64,000 nucleotides of DNA from Pantoea alhagi. GTDB lineage: Bacteria > Pseudomonadota > Gammaproteobacteria > Enterobacterales > Enterobacteriaceae. The translations under genes and the position numbers were made by a program. The stretch covers positions 1,550,001 to 1,614,000 of the forward strand of contig NZ_CP019706.1 in assembly GCF_002101395.1 (NCBI RefSeq), in the 5' to 3' direction. The notes beneath the pieces were generated by a model. The model saw only the letters and a list, made by a program, of their open reading frames with translations, made no database searches and was not told where the DNA came from. Below are positions 44,634-53,999 of the stretch, piece after piece. The stretch's first letter is position 1. Each line of letters starts with the position of its first letter.

Positions 44634-47042
44634 TTAAATATCGATATTGGCCGCTTTCAGGGCGTTTTCTTCAATAAAGGCGCGGCGCGGCTCAACCGCA
44701 TCGCCCATCAGCGTGGTAAACAGCTGATCGGCGGCAATCGCGTCTTTAATGGTTACGCGCAGCATGCGACGGCTATCCGGATCCATAGTGGTTTCCCACA
44801 GCTGCTCCGGGTTCATCTCGCCCAGACCTTTATAACGCTGTACTGACAGACCGCGACGCGACTCTTTTACCAGCCACTCCAGCGCCTGTTCGAAGCTCTC
44901 TACCGGCTGACGACGTTCGCCGCGTTCGATATAGGCATCTTCTTCCAACAGACCGCGCAGTTTCATGCCCAGCGTACAGATTTTGCGATATTCCGGTCCC
45001 TGAATAAATTCGCTATCCAGCGGATAGTCAGTATCCACGCCGTGCGTACGCACGCGCAGTACCGGTTCAAAAACATTCAGCTCGCGGTTTTCGCGCACGC
45101 TGGCAACATAGGTGCTGCCGTGCGTCTCTGTTTCATTCAGCCGGGTAACCAGCGTATCGATCCACTCGGTAACCGTCTGTTGGTTATCCAGGCTTTCCAG
45201 CGTCGGATGGTAAACCAGCGATTTAAGCAGCGCCATCGGGAAACGACGTTCCATACGCTTGATCATGCGCTGCGTGCTGTTGTACTCGGAAACCAGATTT
45301 TCCAACGGCTCACCGCCCAGCGCAGGGGCGCTGGCGTTGGTATGGAGCGTTGCGCCATCCAGCGCAATGGCGATCTGATACTGATCCATCGCCTCATCAT
45401 CTTTGATGTACTGCTCCTGCTTGCCTTTTTTCACCTTGTACAGCGGCGGCTGCGCAATATAAACGTGGCCGCGCTCGATGATTTCCGGCATCTGACGATA
45501 GAAGAAGGTCAACAGCAGCGTACGAATGTGCGAGCCGTCGACGTCCGCATCGGTCATGATAATGATGCTGTGATAACGCAGCTTGTCCGGGTTATATTCG
45601 TCACGGCCAATGCCGCAGCCCAGCGCGGTGATCAGCGTTGCCACTTCCTGCGAAGCGAGCATCTTATCGAAGCGCGCTTTCTCTACGTTCAGGATTTTAC
45701 CCTTCAGCGGCAGAATCGCCTGATTCTTACGGTTACGACCCTGCTTGGCTGAACCGCCTGCGGAGTCACCCTCCACCAGGTAAATTTCTGAGTGCGCCGG
45801 ATCGCGCTCCTGACAGTCGGCCAGTTTGCCCGGCAGACCGGCCAGATCCAGCGCGCCTTTACGACGGGTCATTTCACGTGCACGACGTGCCGCTTCGCGC
45901 GCGCGCGCCGCATCGATAATTTTGCCAACGACGATTTTCGCATCGGAGGGGTTTTCCAGCAGGTATTCCGCCAGCAGCTCGTTCATCTGCGATTCAACTG
46001 CCGATTTCACCTCGGAAGAGACCAGTTTATCTTTGGTCTGAGAGGAGAATTTCGGATCCGGCACCTTCACGGAGACTACCGCAATCAGGCCTTCACGCGC
46101 ATCGTCGCCGGTGGCGCTGACTTTCGCTTTCTTGCTGTAGCCTTCTTTATCCATATAGGCATTCAGCGTACGCGTCATCGCCGCACGGAAGCCCGCCAGG
46201 TGCGTACCGCCGTCGCGCTGCGGAATGTTGTTGGTGAAGCAGTAGATGTTTTCCTGGAAACCGTCGTTCCACTGCAGCGCCACTTCCACGCCGATGCCAT
46301 CCTTCTCGGTAGAGAAGTAGAACACGTTGGGATGGATAGGCGTTTTGTTTTTGTTCAGGTATTCAACAAAGGCCTTGATGCCGCCTTCGTAATGGTAGTG
46401 ATCGCTTTTATCCGTGCGTTTGTCTTCCAGACGGATAGACACGCCGGAGTTCAGAAACGACAGCTCACGCAGACGCTTGGCCAGGATTTCATATTCGAAT
46501 TCCACAACGTTGGTAAAGGTCTGATGGCTTGGCCAGAAACGCACGCGCGTACCGGTCAAATCGGTTTCGCCTGTGACCGCCAGCGGTGCCTGCGGCACGC
46601 CGTGCACATAGGTCTGCTGATGCACTTTACCTTCGCGACGAATGGTCAGTTCCAGCTTTTCAGAAAGCGCGTTAACTACCGAAACGCCCACGCCATGCAG
46701 GCCGCCGGAGACTTTGTAGGAGTTGTCATCGAACTTACCGCCCGCGTGCAGTACGGTCATGATCACTTCCGCTGCCGAAACGCCTTCCTCCGGGTGGATC
46801 CCGGTAGGAATGCCACGGCCATCATCCTGCACCGATACGGAATTATCAGCGTGGATAGTAACGGTAATCTCTTTACAGTGGCCTGCGAGCGCTTCGTCGA
46901 TGGCGTTATCCACGACCTCGAATACCATGTGATGCAGACCGGTGCCGTCATCCGTATCGCCGATATACATTCCCGGGCGTTTGCGTACCGCATCAAGTCC
47001 TTTCAGGACTTTGATACTTGAGGAGTCATAAGAATTCGACAT
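44634..47042 (-). CDS. gyrB: DNA gyrase subunit B
   Basis: ATPase subunit of the A2B2 gyrase that adds negative supercoils. The 802-residue product (E. coli 804) starts MSNSYDSSSIKVLKGLDAVRKRPGMYIGDT; the extra TTG codon upstream is ignored. The GHKL ATPase (VVDNAIDEALAG, DDGRGIPTG, GGLHGVGVSVVNALS), the TOPRIM part (EGDSAGGSAKQGRNRKNQAILPLKGK, IIIMTDADVDGSHIRTLLLTFF) and the C-terminal part are all intact. It ends the dnaA-dnaN-recF-gyrB cluster. Confidence 0.99.
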   Translation of the reverse strand: MSNSYDSSSIKVLKGLDAVRKRPGMYIGDTDDGTGLHHMVFEVVDNAIDEALAGHCKEITVTIHADNSVSVQDDGRGIPTGIHPEEGVSAAEVIMTVLHAGGKFDDNSYKVSGGLHGVGVSVVNALSEKLELTIRREGKVHQQTYVHGVPQAPLAVTGETDLTGTRVRFWPSHQTFTNVVEFEYEILAKRLRELSFLNSGVSIRLEDKRTDKSDHYHYEGGIKAFVEYLNKNKTPIHPNVFYFSTEKDGIGVEVALQWNDGFQENIYCFTNNIPQRDGGTHLAGFRAAMTRTLNAYMDKEGYSKKAKVSATGDDAREGLIAVVSVKVPDPKFSSQTKDKLVSSEVKSAVESQMNELLAEYLLENPSDAKIVVGKIIDAARAREAARRAREMTRRKGALDLAGLPGKLADCQERDPAHSEIYLVEGDSAGGSAKQGRNRKNQAILPLKGKILNVEKARFDKMLASQEVATLITALGCGIGRDEYNPDKLRYHSIIIMTDADVDGSHIRTLLLTFFYRQMPEIIERGHVYIAQPPLYKVKKGKQEQYIKDDEAMDQYQIAIALDGATLHTNASAPALGGEPLENLVSEYNSTQRMIKRMERRFPMALLKSLVYHPTLESLDNQQTVTEWIDTLVTRLNETETHGSTYVASVRENRELNVFEPVLRVRTHGVDTDYPLDSEFIQGPEYRKICTLGMKLRGLLEEDAYIERGERRQPVESFEQALEWLVKESRRGLSVQRYKGLGEMNPEQLWETTMDPDSRRMLRVTIKDAIAADQLFTTLMGDAVEPRRAFIEENALKAANIDI

Positions 47043-47059
47043 CAACGTTTCTCGCTCAT

Positions 47060-48145
47060 TTAATCTTCAGGTTGAACCGCTATTTTACCCTGTTCTACGC
47101 GGAACATCTTGCCCTTTTCGTCAGTCATATCGATGACATGATCGGCACCAATAGCACTAACAAAAACCTGGGCATGCGTGGCTTTAAGCCGGTCCGCCAG
47201 CAGGCGGCGACGGCTCTCATCCAGCTCAGAGGCAAAATCATCGATCAGGTAGAGGCAGCGACGTCCGTTTTGCCGGGTAAGAAACTCACCCTGGGCCAGA
47301 CGCAGCGCGCACATCAGTAATTTCAGCTGTCCGCGAGACAGTAAATCTTCAACCGGTGTCCCCTCGGCGCGAATACGAAAATCGGCCTTATGGGGACCGC
47401 TGGCGGTATAGGTCAGCGCCCGGTCGCGCTCAAACTGCCGCTCCAGCAGTTCGGCGTAGTCGCTCTCTTTATCCCAGCCGCGCTGAAAAGAGAAATCCAG
47501 CGCAAACTCCGGTAAAAACTGGCTGCAGGTGGCGGTAATATCCGCCGCTATCGCCGTGCTGTACTCCGCGCGCCAGCGGCTAATCTGTTCCGCCAGCGGC
47601 GCCAGTTCACGATCCCAGGGTTCAATTTGCTGGTAGCGCGATACCTGACGCAGCGCGGCATTGCGCTGCTTGAGCAAGCGTTTCAGATTGCTCCACGCCA
47701 GGAAAAAGCCGGGCGTGTTGTGAAAACAGCCCCAGTCAACGTAGGCGCGACGGTATTTCGGCCCGCCGTTCAGCAGCGTAAAGCCCTCCGGCGTAATCAA
47801 CTGCATCGGCAGCAGCTGCGCCAGCTCGGCAACTTTATGACCATCGCTGCCGTCAATACGCACCTTGCTGTCGCCGGCGCGGTTTTTTGTCAGGCCCACC
47901 GCCGTTTCCCGCTCGGTGCCGTCAATCCGGCCATGCAGGACAAACGCGTCCTGCTCATGGCGAATAATGCGGCCCGCCTGCAGGCTGCGAAACGCGCGCC
48001 CGTGACCCAGCGTATAGATGGCCTCCAGCACGCTGGTTTTACCGCTGCCGTTTGCGCCAATCAAAAAATTGAAGCCCGGCGCCAGCGCCAGGTCGGCTTG
48101 CTCGATATTACGGAAGTCTTTAATCAGCAGGCGGGTTAAAGCCAT
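47060..48145 (-). CDS. recF: DNA replication and repair protein RecF
   Basis: SMC-like ATPase that helps load RecA at gaps with RecO and RecR. The 361-residue product (E. coli 357) starts at the ATG of MALTRLLIKDFRNIE; a longer frame to 48157 adds four residues. Walker A is GANGSGKTSVLEAIY, the signature is LSRGQLKLLMCALRLAQGE, and Walker B is CLYLIDDFASELDE. Unlike E. coli, where recF overlaps dnaN, a 249-bp spacer precedes it. gyrB follows after 17 bp. Confidence 0.98.
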   Translation of the reverse strand: MALTRLLIKDFRNIEQADLALAPGFNFLIGANGSGKTSVLEAIYTLGHGRAFRSLQAGRIIRHEQDAFVLHGRIDGTERETAVGLTKNRAGDSKVRIDGSDGHKVAELAQLLPMQLITPEGFTLLNGGPKYRRAYVDWGCFHNTPGFFLAWSNLKRLLKQRNAALRQVSRYQQIEPWDRELAPLAEQISRWRAEYSTAIAADITATCSQFLPEFALDFSFQRGWDKESDYAELLERQFERDRALTYTASGPHKADFRIRAEGTPVEDLLSRGQLKLLMCALRLAQGEFLTRQNGRRCLYLIDDFASELDESRRRLLADRLKATHAQVFVSAIGADHVIDMTDEKGKMFRVEQGKIAVQPED

Positions 48146-48394
48146 GAAATAATCCAAAGAGATGGAGTGACAGCAGGCAGCCTTATCTCAAGGCTGACTT
48201 TGCTTAGCGCACAGGCAATAAGCAAAGGCTTACTTATCTACACAATATGGGGATGATCCGGCATTTTACAAGGGCTGGAGCCGCTTTGGCAGCGGGAAAA
48301 ACACGCTCTGAGCGAATCATTCCAGCCTCTGTTTCCCTTGTGCCTGAACGGTTAAACTGGCCGCTGGAAACCCTGCTCCAGCGCGCCGGGTTAA
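48146..48394 (-). other. 249-bp spacer between dnaN and recF with two perfect hairpins
   Basis: No gene is seen. Two adjacent perfect stems lie close to recF: CAGCCTT/AAGGCTG (48178-48196, 5-nt loop) and CTTTGCTTA/TAAGCAAAG (48198-48227, 12-nt loop). A 9-mer TTATCTACA at 48234-48242 is one mismatch from a DnaA box. A weak sigma-70-like pair (TTGTAA, 16 bp, CATATT) lies upstream of the hairpins on the minus strand. In E. coli this spacer does not exist. Confidence 0.75.
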
Positions 48395-49495
48395 CTAGAG
48401 ACGCATCGGCATCACGACATACGCAGCGCTCTGGCTGGCCTCATCCTCAATCTGTACGCTGGAAACGGAGTCTGTCAGCAGCAGACGCACATTTTCGCAT
48501 TTCAACGCGTTCAGCACGTCCAGCACATAGCTGACGTTAAAGCCGATTTCCAGATCGCTGCCGCCATAGGTAACGTCCAGAATCTCTTCTGCTTCTTCCT
48601 GTTCCGGGTTGTTCGCCGTAATTTTCAGCTGGTTCTGGCTGATATAGAGCCGCACGCCGCGGAATTTTTCATTGGATAAGATAGCGGCGCGCGCAAACGC
48701 CTGCTTCAGCAGATCGCAGCCCGCTTCCAGCGTTTTATCCGGGTTTTTCGGCAACACGCGACGATAGTCCGGGAAACGACCGTCAACCAGCTTGGAGGTA
48801 AAGATAAAATCGCCGACGTGCGCGCGAATATTGCTGCTGCCGATCTGAATTTGCAGCGGCGTATCGCCACCGTCCAGCAGACGTACCAGCTCGGAAACCC
48901 CTTTACGCGGCACAATCACCGAATGATTCGGCAGCGACTGGCCGACCGGCATAGAGCAGACCGCCAGGCGATGGCCATCAGTCGCTACGGTACGCAGCTC
49001 TTCCCCTTCGGTCTCAAACAGCATGCCGTTAAGGTAATAACGCACATCCTGATGCGCCATGGAGAACTGCGTCGCCTCAATCAGACGTTTCAGCGTCGCC
49101 TGCGGCAGGGTAAATTCAACGTCGCTCTGCCAGTCATCAAGATTCGGAAAGTCACTGGCGGGCAGCGTGGAGAGCGAAAAGCGGCTGCGCCCTGAGCGCA
49201 CCAGCATTCTGTCACCTTCCAGTACTACGCTGATCTCCGCGCCTTCCGGCAGGCCACGACAAATATCTAAAAATTTACGCGCCGGTACGGTAGTGGCGCC
49301 CGGTTCGTGCGGCTGCGTTAATGCTACGCGCGCCACCATTTCCATTTCTAAATCAGTACCGGTCAGCAACAGACTGCCATCATTCACCTGCAGCAGCAGG
49401 TTGCCAAGGATAGGCAGCGTCGGACGGCCACCTAACGGACCGCTCACCTGCTGTAGCGGTTTAAGTAATTGCTCGCGTTCTACAATAAATTTCAT
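48395..49495 (-). CDS. dnaN: DNA polymerase III beta sliding clamp
   Basis: Ring-shaped clamp that holds DNA polymerases on the template. The 366 residues equal E. coli DnaN. Start MKFIVEREQLLKPLQQVSGPLGGRPTLPILGN and end QSAAYVVMPMRL match the family exactly, including the C-terminal residues that line the protein-binding pocket. It lies 4 bp after dnaA. Confidence 0.99.
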   Translation of the reverse strand: MKFIVEREQLLKPLQQVSGPLGGRPTLPILGNLLLQVNDGSLLLTGTDLEMEMVARVALTQPHEPGATTVPARKFLDICRGLPEGAEISVVLEGDRMLVRSGRSRFSLSTLPASDFPNLDDWQSDVEFTLPQATLKRLIEATQFSMAHQDVRYYLNGMLFETEGEELRTVATDGHRLAVCSMPVGQSLPNHSVIVPRKGVSELVRLLDGGDTPLQIQIGSSNIRAHVGDFIFTSKLVDGRFPDYRRVLPKNPDKTLEAGCDLLKQAFARAAILSNEKFRGVRLYISQNQLKITANNPEQEEAEEILDVTYGGSDLEIGFNVSYVLDVLNALKCENVRLLLTDSVSSVQIEDEASQSAAYVVMPMRL

Positions 49496-49499
49496 AGCG

Positions 49500-50900
49500 T
49501 CAGGAAGATAATGTTCTGATTAAATTTGAAAAATCTTCTTTAATGTCGTGACTTTCTTCACGTAGCTGCTCGATTTTACGGCAGGCATGCAGCACGGTAG
49601 TATGGTCGCGACCCCCGAAAGCATCACCGATTTCCGGCAGGCTGTGGTTGGTTAGCTCTTTTGCCATCGCCATCGCCATCTGACGCGGACGCGCAACCGA
49701 GCGCGAACGACGTTTAGAGAGCAGATCGGCCACCTTGATTTTGTAATATTCCGCCACCGTTTTTTGGATATTGTCGATGGTGACCAGCTTTTCCTGCAGC
49801 GCCAGCAGATCGCGCAGCGCTTCGCGCACAAAATCAATGGTAATGGCGCGGCCGGTAAAGTTGGCGTTGGCAATCACGCGGTTCAGCGCCCCTTCCAGCT
49901 CACGCACGTTAGAGCGCAGACGCTTGGCAATAAAGAAGGCGACCTCGCCCGGCAGACGAATATCGTTTTCATCGGCCTTTTTCATCAGGATCGCGACGCG
50001 CGTTTCCAGTTCCGGCGGCTCGATGGCAACCGTCAGGCCCCAGCCAAAGCGTGATTTCAGGCGATCTTCCACGCCGTTGATCTCTTTGGGATAGCGGTCT
50101 GAGGTTAAAATAATTTGCTGATTACCTTCCAGCAGCGCATTGAAGGTATGAAAAAACTCTTCCTGCGAACGCTCTTTATTGGCAAAGAACTGAATATCAT
50201 CGATAAGCAGCGCATCCACCGAACGGTAATAGCGTTTGAACTCTTCGATCGCGTTATTCTGTAACGCTTTTACCATGTCCTGCACAAAACGCTCTGAATG
50301 CATGTAAACCACTTTTGCATTGGGTTTACGGGCGATAATGCCGTTGCCGACCGCATGTAACAGGTGGGTTTTACCAAGGCCGGTGCCGCCATACAGAAAG
50401 AGCGGGTTATAGGCGCCGCCGGGGTTATCGGCAACCTGACGCGCCGCCGCGCGCGCCAGCTGGTTCGATTTACCTTCGACGAAGTTATCAAAGTTATGTT
50501 TGGCGTTAACGTTTGAGCGCCAGGAGCGCTCAGCGGGCGCAGGCACGCTGTCCCAGCTGGGGCGTGCCGCTGGCGCGGTTGGCGGTATGCTTGTCATCAC
50601 CGGCGCCGCCACGCTGGCGCTGGTCATGCTTGCCTGCGGCACCGTCTGCACCACCGGCTTGCTGCCCACCTCAAAACGCAGCTGCGGCGCTTCAGTGCCG
50701 CAGAAGTCATTAAGCAAGGCGTTGATATTATGGAGATATTTATCTCTTACCCAGTCGAGTACGAACCGATTCGGGGCATATAAGGCCAGCGTATTGTCGT
50801 TCAGTTCAGCCTGTAGCGGACGGATCCACATGCTGAATTCAGTGGCAGGTAGCTCATCCTGCAAACGGGCAAGACACTGTTGCCAAAGCGAAAGTGACAC
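49500..50900 (-). CDS. dnaA: Chromosomal replication initiator DnaA
   Basis: AAA+ initiator that binds oriC and opens the duplex. The 466-residue product starts at GTG (VSLSLWQQCLARLQDELPATEF), as in E. coli, behind a GGAG site; a longer frame to 50954 is not supported. Domain II (about residues 86-130) is the variable linker. Walker A GGTGLGKTHLLHAVGN, Walker B LLIDDIQFF, and the DnaA-box helix GGRDHTTVLHACRK in domain IV are intact. Confidence 0.99.
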   Translation of the reverse strand: MSLSLWQQCLARLQDELPATEFSMWIRPLQAELNDNTLALYAPNRFVLDWVRDKYLHNINALLNDFCGTEAPQLRFEVGSKPVVQTVPQASMTSASVAAPVMTSIPPTAPAARPSWDSVPAPAERSWRSNVNAKHNFDNFVEGKSNQLARAAARQVADNPGGAYNPLFLYGGTGLGKTHLLHAVGNGIIARKPNAKVVYMHSERFVQDMVKALQNNAIEEFKRYYRSVDALLIDDIQFFANKERSQEEFFHTFNALLEGNQQIILTSDRYPKEINGVEDRLKSRFGWGLTVAIEPPELETRVAILMKKADENDIRLPGEVAFFIAKRLRSNVRELEGALNRVIANANFTGRAITIDFVREALRDLLALQEKLVTIDNIQKTVAEYYKIKVADLLSKRRSRSVARPRQMAMAMAKELTNHSLPEIGDAFGGRDHTTVLHACRKIEQLREESHDIKEDFSNLIRTLSS

Positions 50901-51105
50901 GGCGGACTCCACTCGAACAAAATCGATAAGAAAATAGGCGCTGAAACAGATCAATCATCATTGTTGACGTATGCCAGTGACAGGCATACGAACCGCTGTC
51001 CGCGGTTGTTCCGATCCCGATCGCAGAGAGGATCGTTAGCGGAAGGGCGGATCATAGCGCAAAGCGAGACAGAGATCTTCACTTTCTACACAGTTTTGAT
51101 CCATT

Positions 51106-51114
51106 TTATCCACA
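51106..51114 (+). promoter_or_regulatory. DnaA box upstream of dnaA
   Basis: TTATCCACA is the exact high-affinity DnaA box. It lies 206 bp upstream of the dnaA GTG, where E. coli also has a box used for autoregulation. Confidence 0.88.
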
Positions 51115-51254
51115 GGCATTAAACGAGGCTAAGTTTACTCCAGGCTGAGTGAAAGACATGCCGGGATCGCGCACCTTGATGCAAATTTCTGGCAACCGTC
51201 ACGTTATTATCGCAACGTTACTGCAAACGATCGGCAGAAGATCCCGTGCGATCC

Positions 51255-51282
51255 TTGCGCTTTATTATGGACCCCGTATAAT
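51255..51282 (+). promoter_or_regulatory. Upstream sigma-70 promoter of rpmH
   Basis: TTGCGC, 16 bp, TATAAT. The -10 is exact. It lies about 215 bp before rpmH. Confidence 0.7.
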
Positions 51283-51369
51283 TCTCGTCCCGGCGTGATG
51301 CGCCTTGTCGATTTCGACAGGATTTGCAGGTCGATTCGGGCAGCAGGCGCGCGCAATAAGCGAAGTAAA

Positions 51370-51398
51370 TTGACTCGGGACTGTACAATTATTACAAT
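51370..51398 (+). promoter_or_regulatory. Downstream sigma-70 promoter of rpmH
   Basis: TTGACT, 17 bp, TACAAT, nearly consensus at both boxes and ideal spacing. It lies about 100 bp before the rpmH start and is probably the main promoter of rpmH-rnpA-yidD-yidC. Confidence 0.85.
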
Positions 51399-51496
51399 CC
51401 CGCCTCTTTATTAAAGATACACTGAGGCGTCGGTCGTTTTACTGAAACGGGTACGCGTCACCACGTGAAATTTTTCAAGTTTAGGTAGAAATCGCC

Positions 51497-51637
51497 ATGA
51501 AACGCACTTTTCAACCGTCCGTACTGAAGCGCAACCGTTCTCACGGCTTCCGTGCTCGTATGGCAACTAAAAATGGTCGTCAGGTTCTGGCACGTCGTCG
51601 TGCTAAAGGCCGTTCTCGTCTGACCGTTTCCAAGTAA
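51497..51637 (+). CDS. rpmH: 50S ribosomal protein L34
   Basis: 46-residue basic ribosomal protein. It begins MKRTFQPSVLKRNRSHGFR and ends KGRSRLTVSK, identical in form to E. coli L34. It is the first gene of the conserved rpmH-rnpA-yidD-yidC run. Confidence 0.99.
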   Translation: MKRTFQPSVLKRNRSHGFRARMATKNGRQVLARRRAKGRSRLTVSK

Positions 51638-51653
51638 TAAAGCTAACCCATAA

Positions 51654-52013
51654 GTGGTTAAGCTCGCATTTCCCAGGGAGTTACGTTTGCTAACTCCCAC
51701 TCATTTCACTTTCGTCTTCCAGCAGCCACAACGGGCTGGCACGCCGCAAATTACCATACTCGGCCGCCTTAATTCGCTGGGGCATCCCCGTATCGGTCTT
51801 ACCGTCGCGAAAAAAAATGTTAAGCGTGCGCATGAGCGTAACCGGATCAAGCGATTGACCCGCGAAAGCTTTCGCCTACGCCAACACGAACTCCCTGCAA
51901 TGGATTTTGTGGTCGTGGCCAAGAAAGGGGTCGCTGACCTCGATAACCGTGCGCTAATGGAAGCGTTGGAGAAATTATGGCGTCGTCACTGTCGCCTGGC
52001 GCGCGGCTCCTGA
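51654..52013 (+). CDS. rnpA: Ribonuclease P protein component
   Basis: Protein subunit of RNase P, which trims tRNA 5' ends. The 119 residues match E. coli RnpA, including the GTG start, FTFVFQQPQRAGTP, and the RNR motif AHERNRIKRLTRESFRLRQ. It overlaps yidD by 37 bp. Confidence 0.99.
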   Translation: MVKLAFPRELRLLTPTHFTFVFQQPQRAGTPQITILGRLNSLGHPRIGLTVAKKNVKRAHERNRIKRLTRESFRLRQHELPAMDFVVVAKKGVADLDNRALMEALEKLWRRHCRLARGS

Positions 52014-52234
52014 TTGGGCTGATCCGCGTTTATCAACGCGTCATTAGCCCTCTTCTGGGACCACACTGCCGTTTTAACCCGACCTGCTCGCAATATGGAG
52101 TTGAAGCATTGCGCAGGTTCGGAATGATAAAAGGCAGTTGGTTGACGGTTAAACGCGTATTAAAATGCCACCCTTTAAACCCGGGTGGTGACGATCCGGT
52201 GCCGCCAAAAACCGACGATAACAGAGAACATTAA
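51977..52234 (+). CDS. yidD: Membrane protein insertion efficiency factor YidD
   Basis: Small cytoplasmic-face membrane protein of 85 residues, thought to help YidC-dependent insertion. It has the family core LIRVYQRVISPLLGPHCRFNPTCSQYGVEALRRFG and three conserved Cys residues. The ATG lies inside rnpA in another frame, and yidC follows after 2 bp. Confidence 0.98.
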   Translation: MASSLSPGARLLIGLIRVYQRVISPLLGPHCRFNPTCSQYGVEALRRFGMIKGSWLTVKRVLKCHPLNPGGDDPVPPKTDDNREH

Positions 52235-52236
52235 CG

Positions 52237-53880
52237 ATGGATTCGCAACGCAATCTTTTTCTCATCGCTTTTCTGTTCGTGTCTTTCATGATCTGGCAAG
52301 CCTGGCAAACGGACCACGCTCCGCAGCCGCAGCAAACTCAGACCACGCAAAACACGACAGTAGCCGGTGATGCCGCTAACCAGGGTGTGCCTGCCAGCGG
52401 TCAGGGCAAAACGATCACCGTTAAGACTGATGTCCTGTCTTTGCACATCAACACCCGTGGTGGCGATGTGGAACAGGCGCAGCTGCTGACTTACCCGGAT
52501 AAACTGGGCTCTTCTCAGCCTTTCCAGCTGCTGGAAACGACCCCTGCCTTCCTGTACCAGGCGCAGAGCGGCCTGACCGGCAGAAACGGGCCGGATAATC
52601 CAAATAACGGCGCGCGTCCGCTGTATAACACCACTCAGGATAGCTTCCAGCTCGCTGACGGTCAGAGCGAACTGCGTATCCCGATGACTTTCACCGCAGA
52701 GAACGGCGTTGTCTATACCAAGACGTTTGTGCTGAAGCGCGGCGAATATGCCATCAACGTGGAGTATCAGATCAACAACACCTCCCAGCAACCGCTGGAA
52801 GTGGCGATGTTTGGTCAGCTGAAGCAGACGATCGAACTGCCGAAGCATCGTGATACCGGCAGCAATAACTTTGCTTTGCATACTTTCCGTGGCGCGGCGT
52901 ACTCCACCAGCGACAGTAAATATGAGAAGTACAAGTTCGACACTATCGCGGACAACGAAAACCTGAGCGCTACTACCACCAACGGCTGGGTTGCCATGCT
53001 GCAGCAATATTTTGCAACCGCCTGGGTACCGCGTACCGCCGGTGCGAATACGCTCTATACCAGCAACTTGGGCAATGGCCTGGCGGCAGTAGGTTATAAA
53101 TCCGCGCCGGTAGCGGTTGCGCCGGGGGCTCAGCAGACGCTGGCCGCTACGCTGTGGGTTGGCCCGGAAATTCAGGACAAAATGGCGGCGATTGCTCCCC
53201 ATCTTGACCTGACCGTTGACTACGGCTGGCTGTGGTTTATCTCTCAGCCGCTGTTTAAGCTGCTGAAGTTCCTGCACAGCTTTATCGGTAACTGGGGCTT
53301 CTCGATTATCGTTATCACCTTTATCGTACGCGGCATCATGTACCCGCTGACCAAAGCGCAGTACACCTCGATGGCGAAGATGCGCATGCTGCAGCCGAAA
53401 ATTCAGGCGATGCGTGAGCGTTTAGGTGACGACAAGCAGCGCATGAGTCAGGAAATGATGGTGCTGTATAAGTCAGAGAAGGTTAACCCGCTGGGCGGCT
53501 GTCTGCCTCTGGTTATCCAGATGCCAATCTTCCTTGCGCTTTATTACATGCTGATGGGCTCGGTAGAGCTGCGTCATGCGCCGTTCGCATTGTGGATCCA
53601 TGACCTCTCTGCACAGGACCCGTACTATATTCTGCCGATCCTGATGGGCGTTACGATGTTCTTTATTCAGAAGATGTCGCCGACCACCGTCACCGATCCA
53701 ATGCAGCAGAAGATCATGACCTTTATGCCGGTCATCTTTACGGTGTTTTTCCTGTGGTTCCCGTCAGGTCTGGTGCTGTACTACATCGTCAGCAACCTGG
53801 TAACCATTATCCAGCAGCAGGTGATTTATCGCGGGCTGGAAAAACGTGGTCTGCACAGCCGCGACAAAACGAAAGCGTAA
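52237..53880 (+). CDS. yidC: Membrane protein insertase YidC
   Basis: Inserts and folds inner-membrane proteins with or without SecYEG. The 547-residue protein (E. coli 548) has an N-terminal membrane helix (FLIAFLFVSFMIWQAW), a large periplasmic domain to about residue 340, and the five-helix core with FSIIVITFIVRGIMYPLTKAQYTSMAKMRMLQPKIQ and the hydrophilic-groove Arg. A terminator follows. Confidence 0.99.
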   Translation: MDSQRNLFLIAFLFVSFMIWQAWQTDHAPQPQQTQTTQNTTVAGDAANQGVPASGQGKTITVKTDVLSLHINTRGGDVEQAQLLTYPDKLGSSQPFQLLETTPAFLYQAQSGLTGRNGPDNPNNGARPLYNTTQDSFQLADGQSELRIPMTFTAENGVVYTKTFVLKRGEYAINVEYQINNTSQQPLEVAMFGQLKQTIELPKHRDTGSNNFALHTFRGAAYSTSDSKYEKYKFDTIADNENLSATTTNGWVAMLQQYFATAWVPRTAGANTLYTSNLGNGLAAVGYKSAPVAVAPGAQQTLAATLWVGPEIQDKMAAIAPHLDLTVDYGWLWFISQPLFKLLKFLHSFIGNWGFSIIVITFIVRGIMYPLTKAQYTSMAKMRMLQPKIQAMRERLGDDKQRMSQEMMVLYKSEKVNPLGGCLPLVIQMPIFLALYYMLMGSVELRHAPFALWIHDLSAQDPYYILPILMGVTMFFIQKMSPTTVTDPMQQKIMTFMPVIFTVFFLWFPSGLVLYYIVSNLVTIIQQQVIYRGLEKRGLHSRDKTKA

Positions 53881-53915
53881 CGGCCTGAATTAATTTAGTT
53901 TCAGGCAGTACCTGG

Positions 53916-53947
53916 CAGGGGCGGAATTTTACCGCCCCTGTTTATTT
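53916..53947 (+). terminator. Terminator after yidC
   Basis: A perfect 9-bp stem (CAGGGGCGG / CCGCCCCTG) with a 7-nt loop is followed by TTTATTT. Confidence 0.85.
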
Positions 53948-53999
53948 GTTGCCGTCCGGTCATCATAATTAATATTATTACCGTATTGAGAGAGTTTCC

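Larger units (their letters stand above)
50901..51496. promoter_or_regulatory. Divergent dnaA / rpmH control region
   Basis: This 596-bp gap holds the promoters of dnaA (minus) and rpmH (plus). A perfect DnaA box and two rpmH promoters are listed separately. Two small perfect hairpins lie in the dnaA leader side: CGTATGCC/GGCATACG (50968-50990) and AACCGC/GCGGTT (50991-51007). It is not oriC; in Enterobacterales the origin lies near mnmG. Confidence 0.7.

Noticed and set aside
45792..47021. Long open frame (409 codons) antisense to gyrB, and similar ones antisense to avtA (39176-40129) and lldD (22696-23367)
   Set aside because: They mirror strongly conserved genes, are Arg/His/Gln-rich as antisense frames are, and have no ribosome sites. 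They are shadows.
50901..51496. Chromosomal origin next to dnaA
   Set aside because: Only one perfect DnaA box and no AT-rich 13-mer cluster are seen. In Enterobacterales oriC lies near mnmG/mioC, beyond the pst and atp genes, outside this window.
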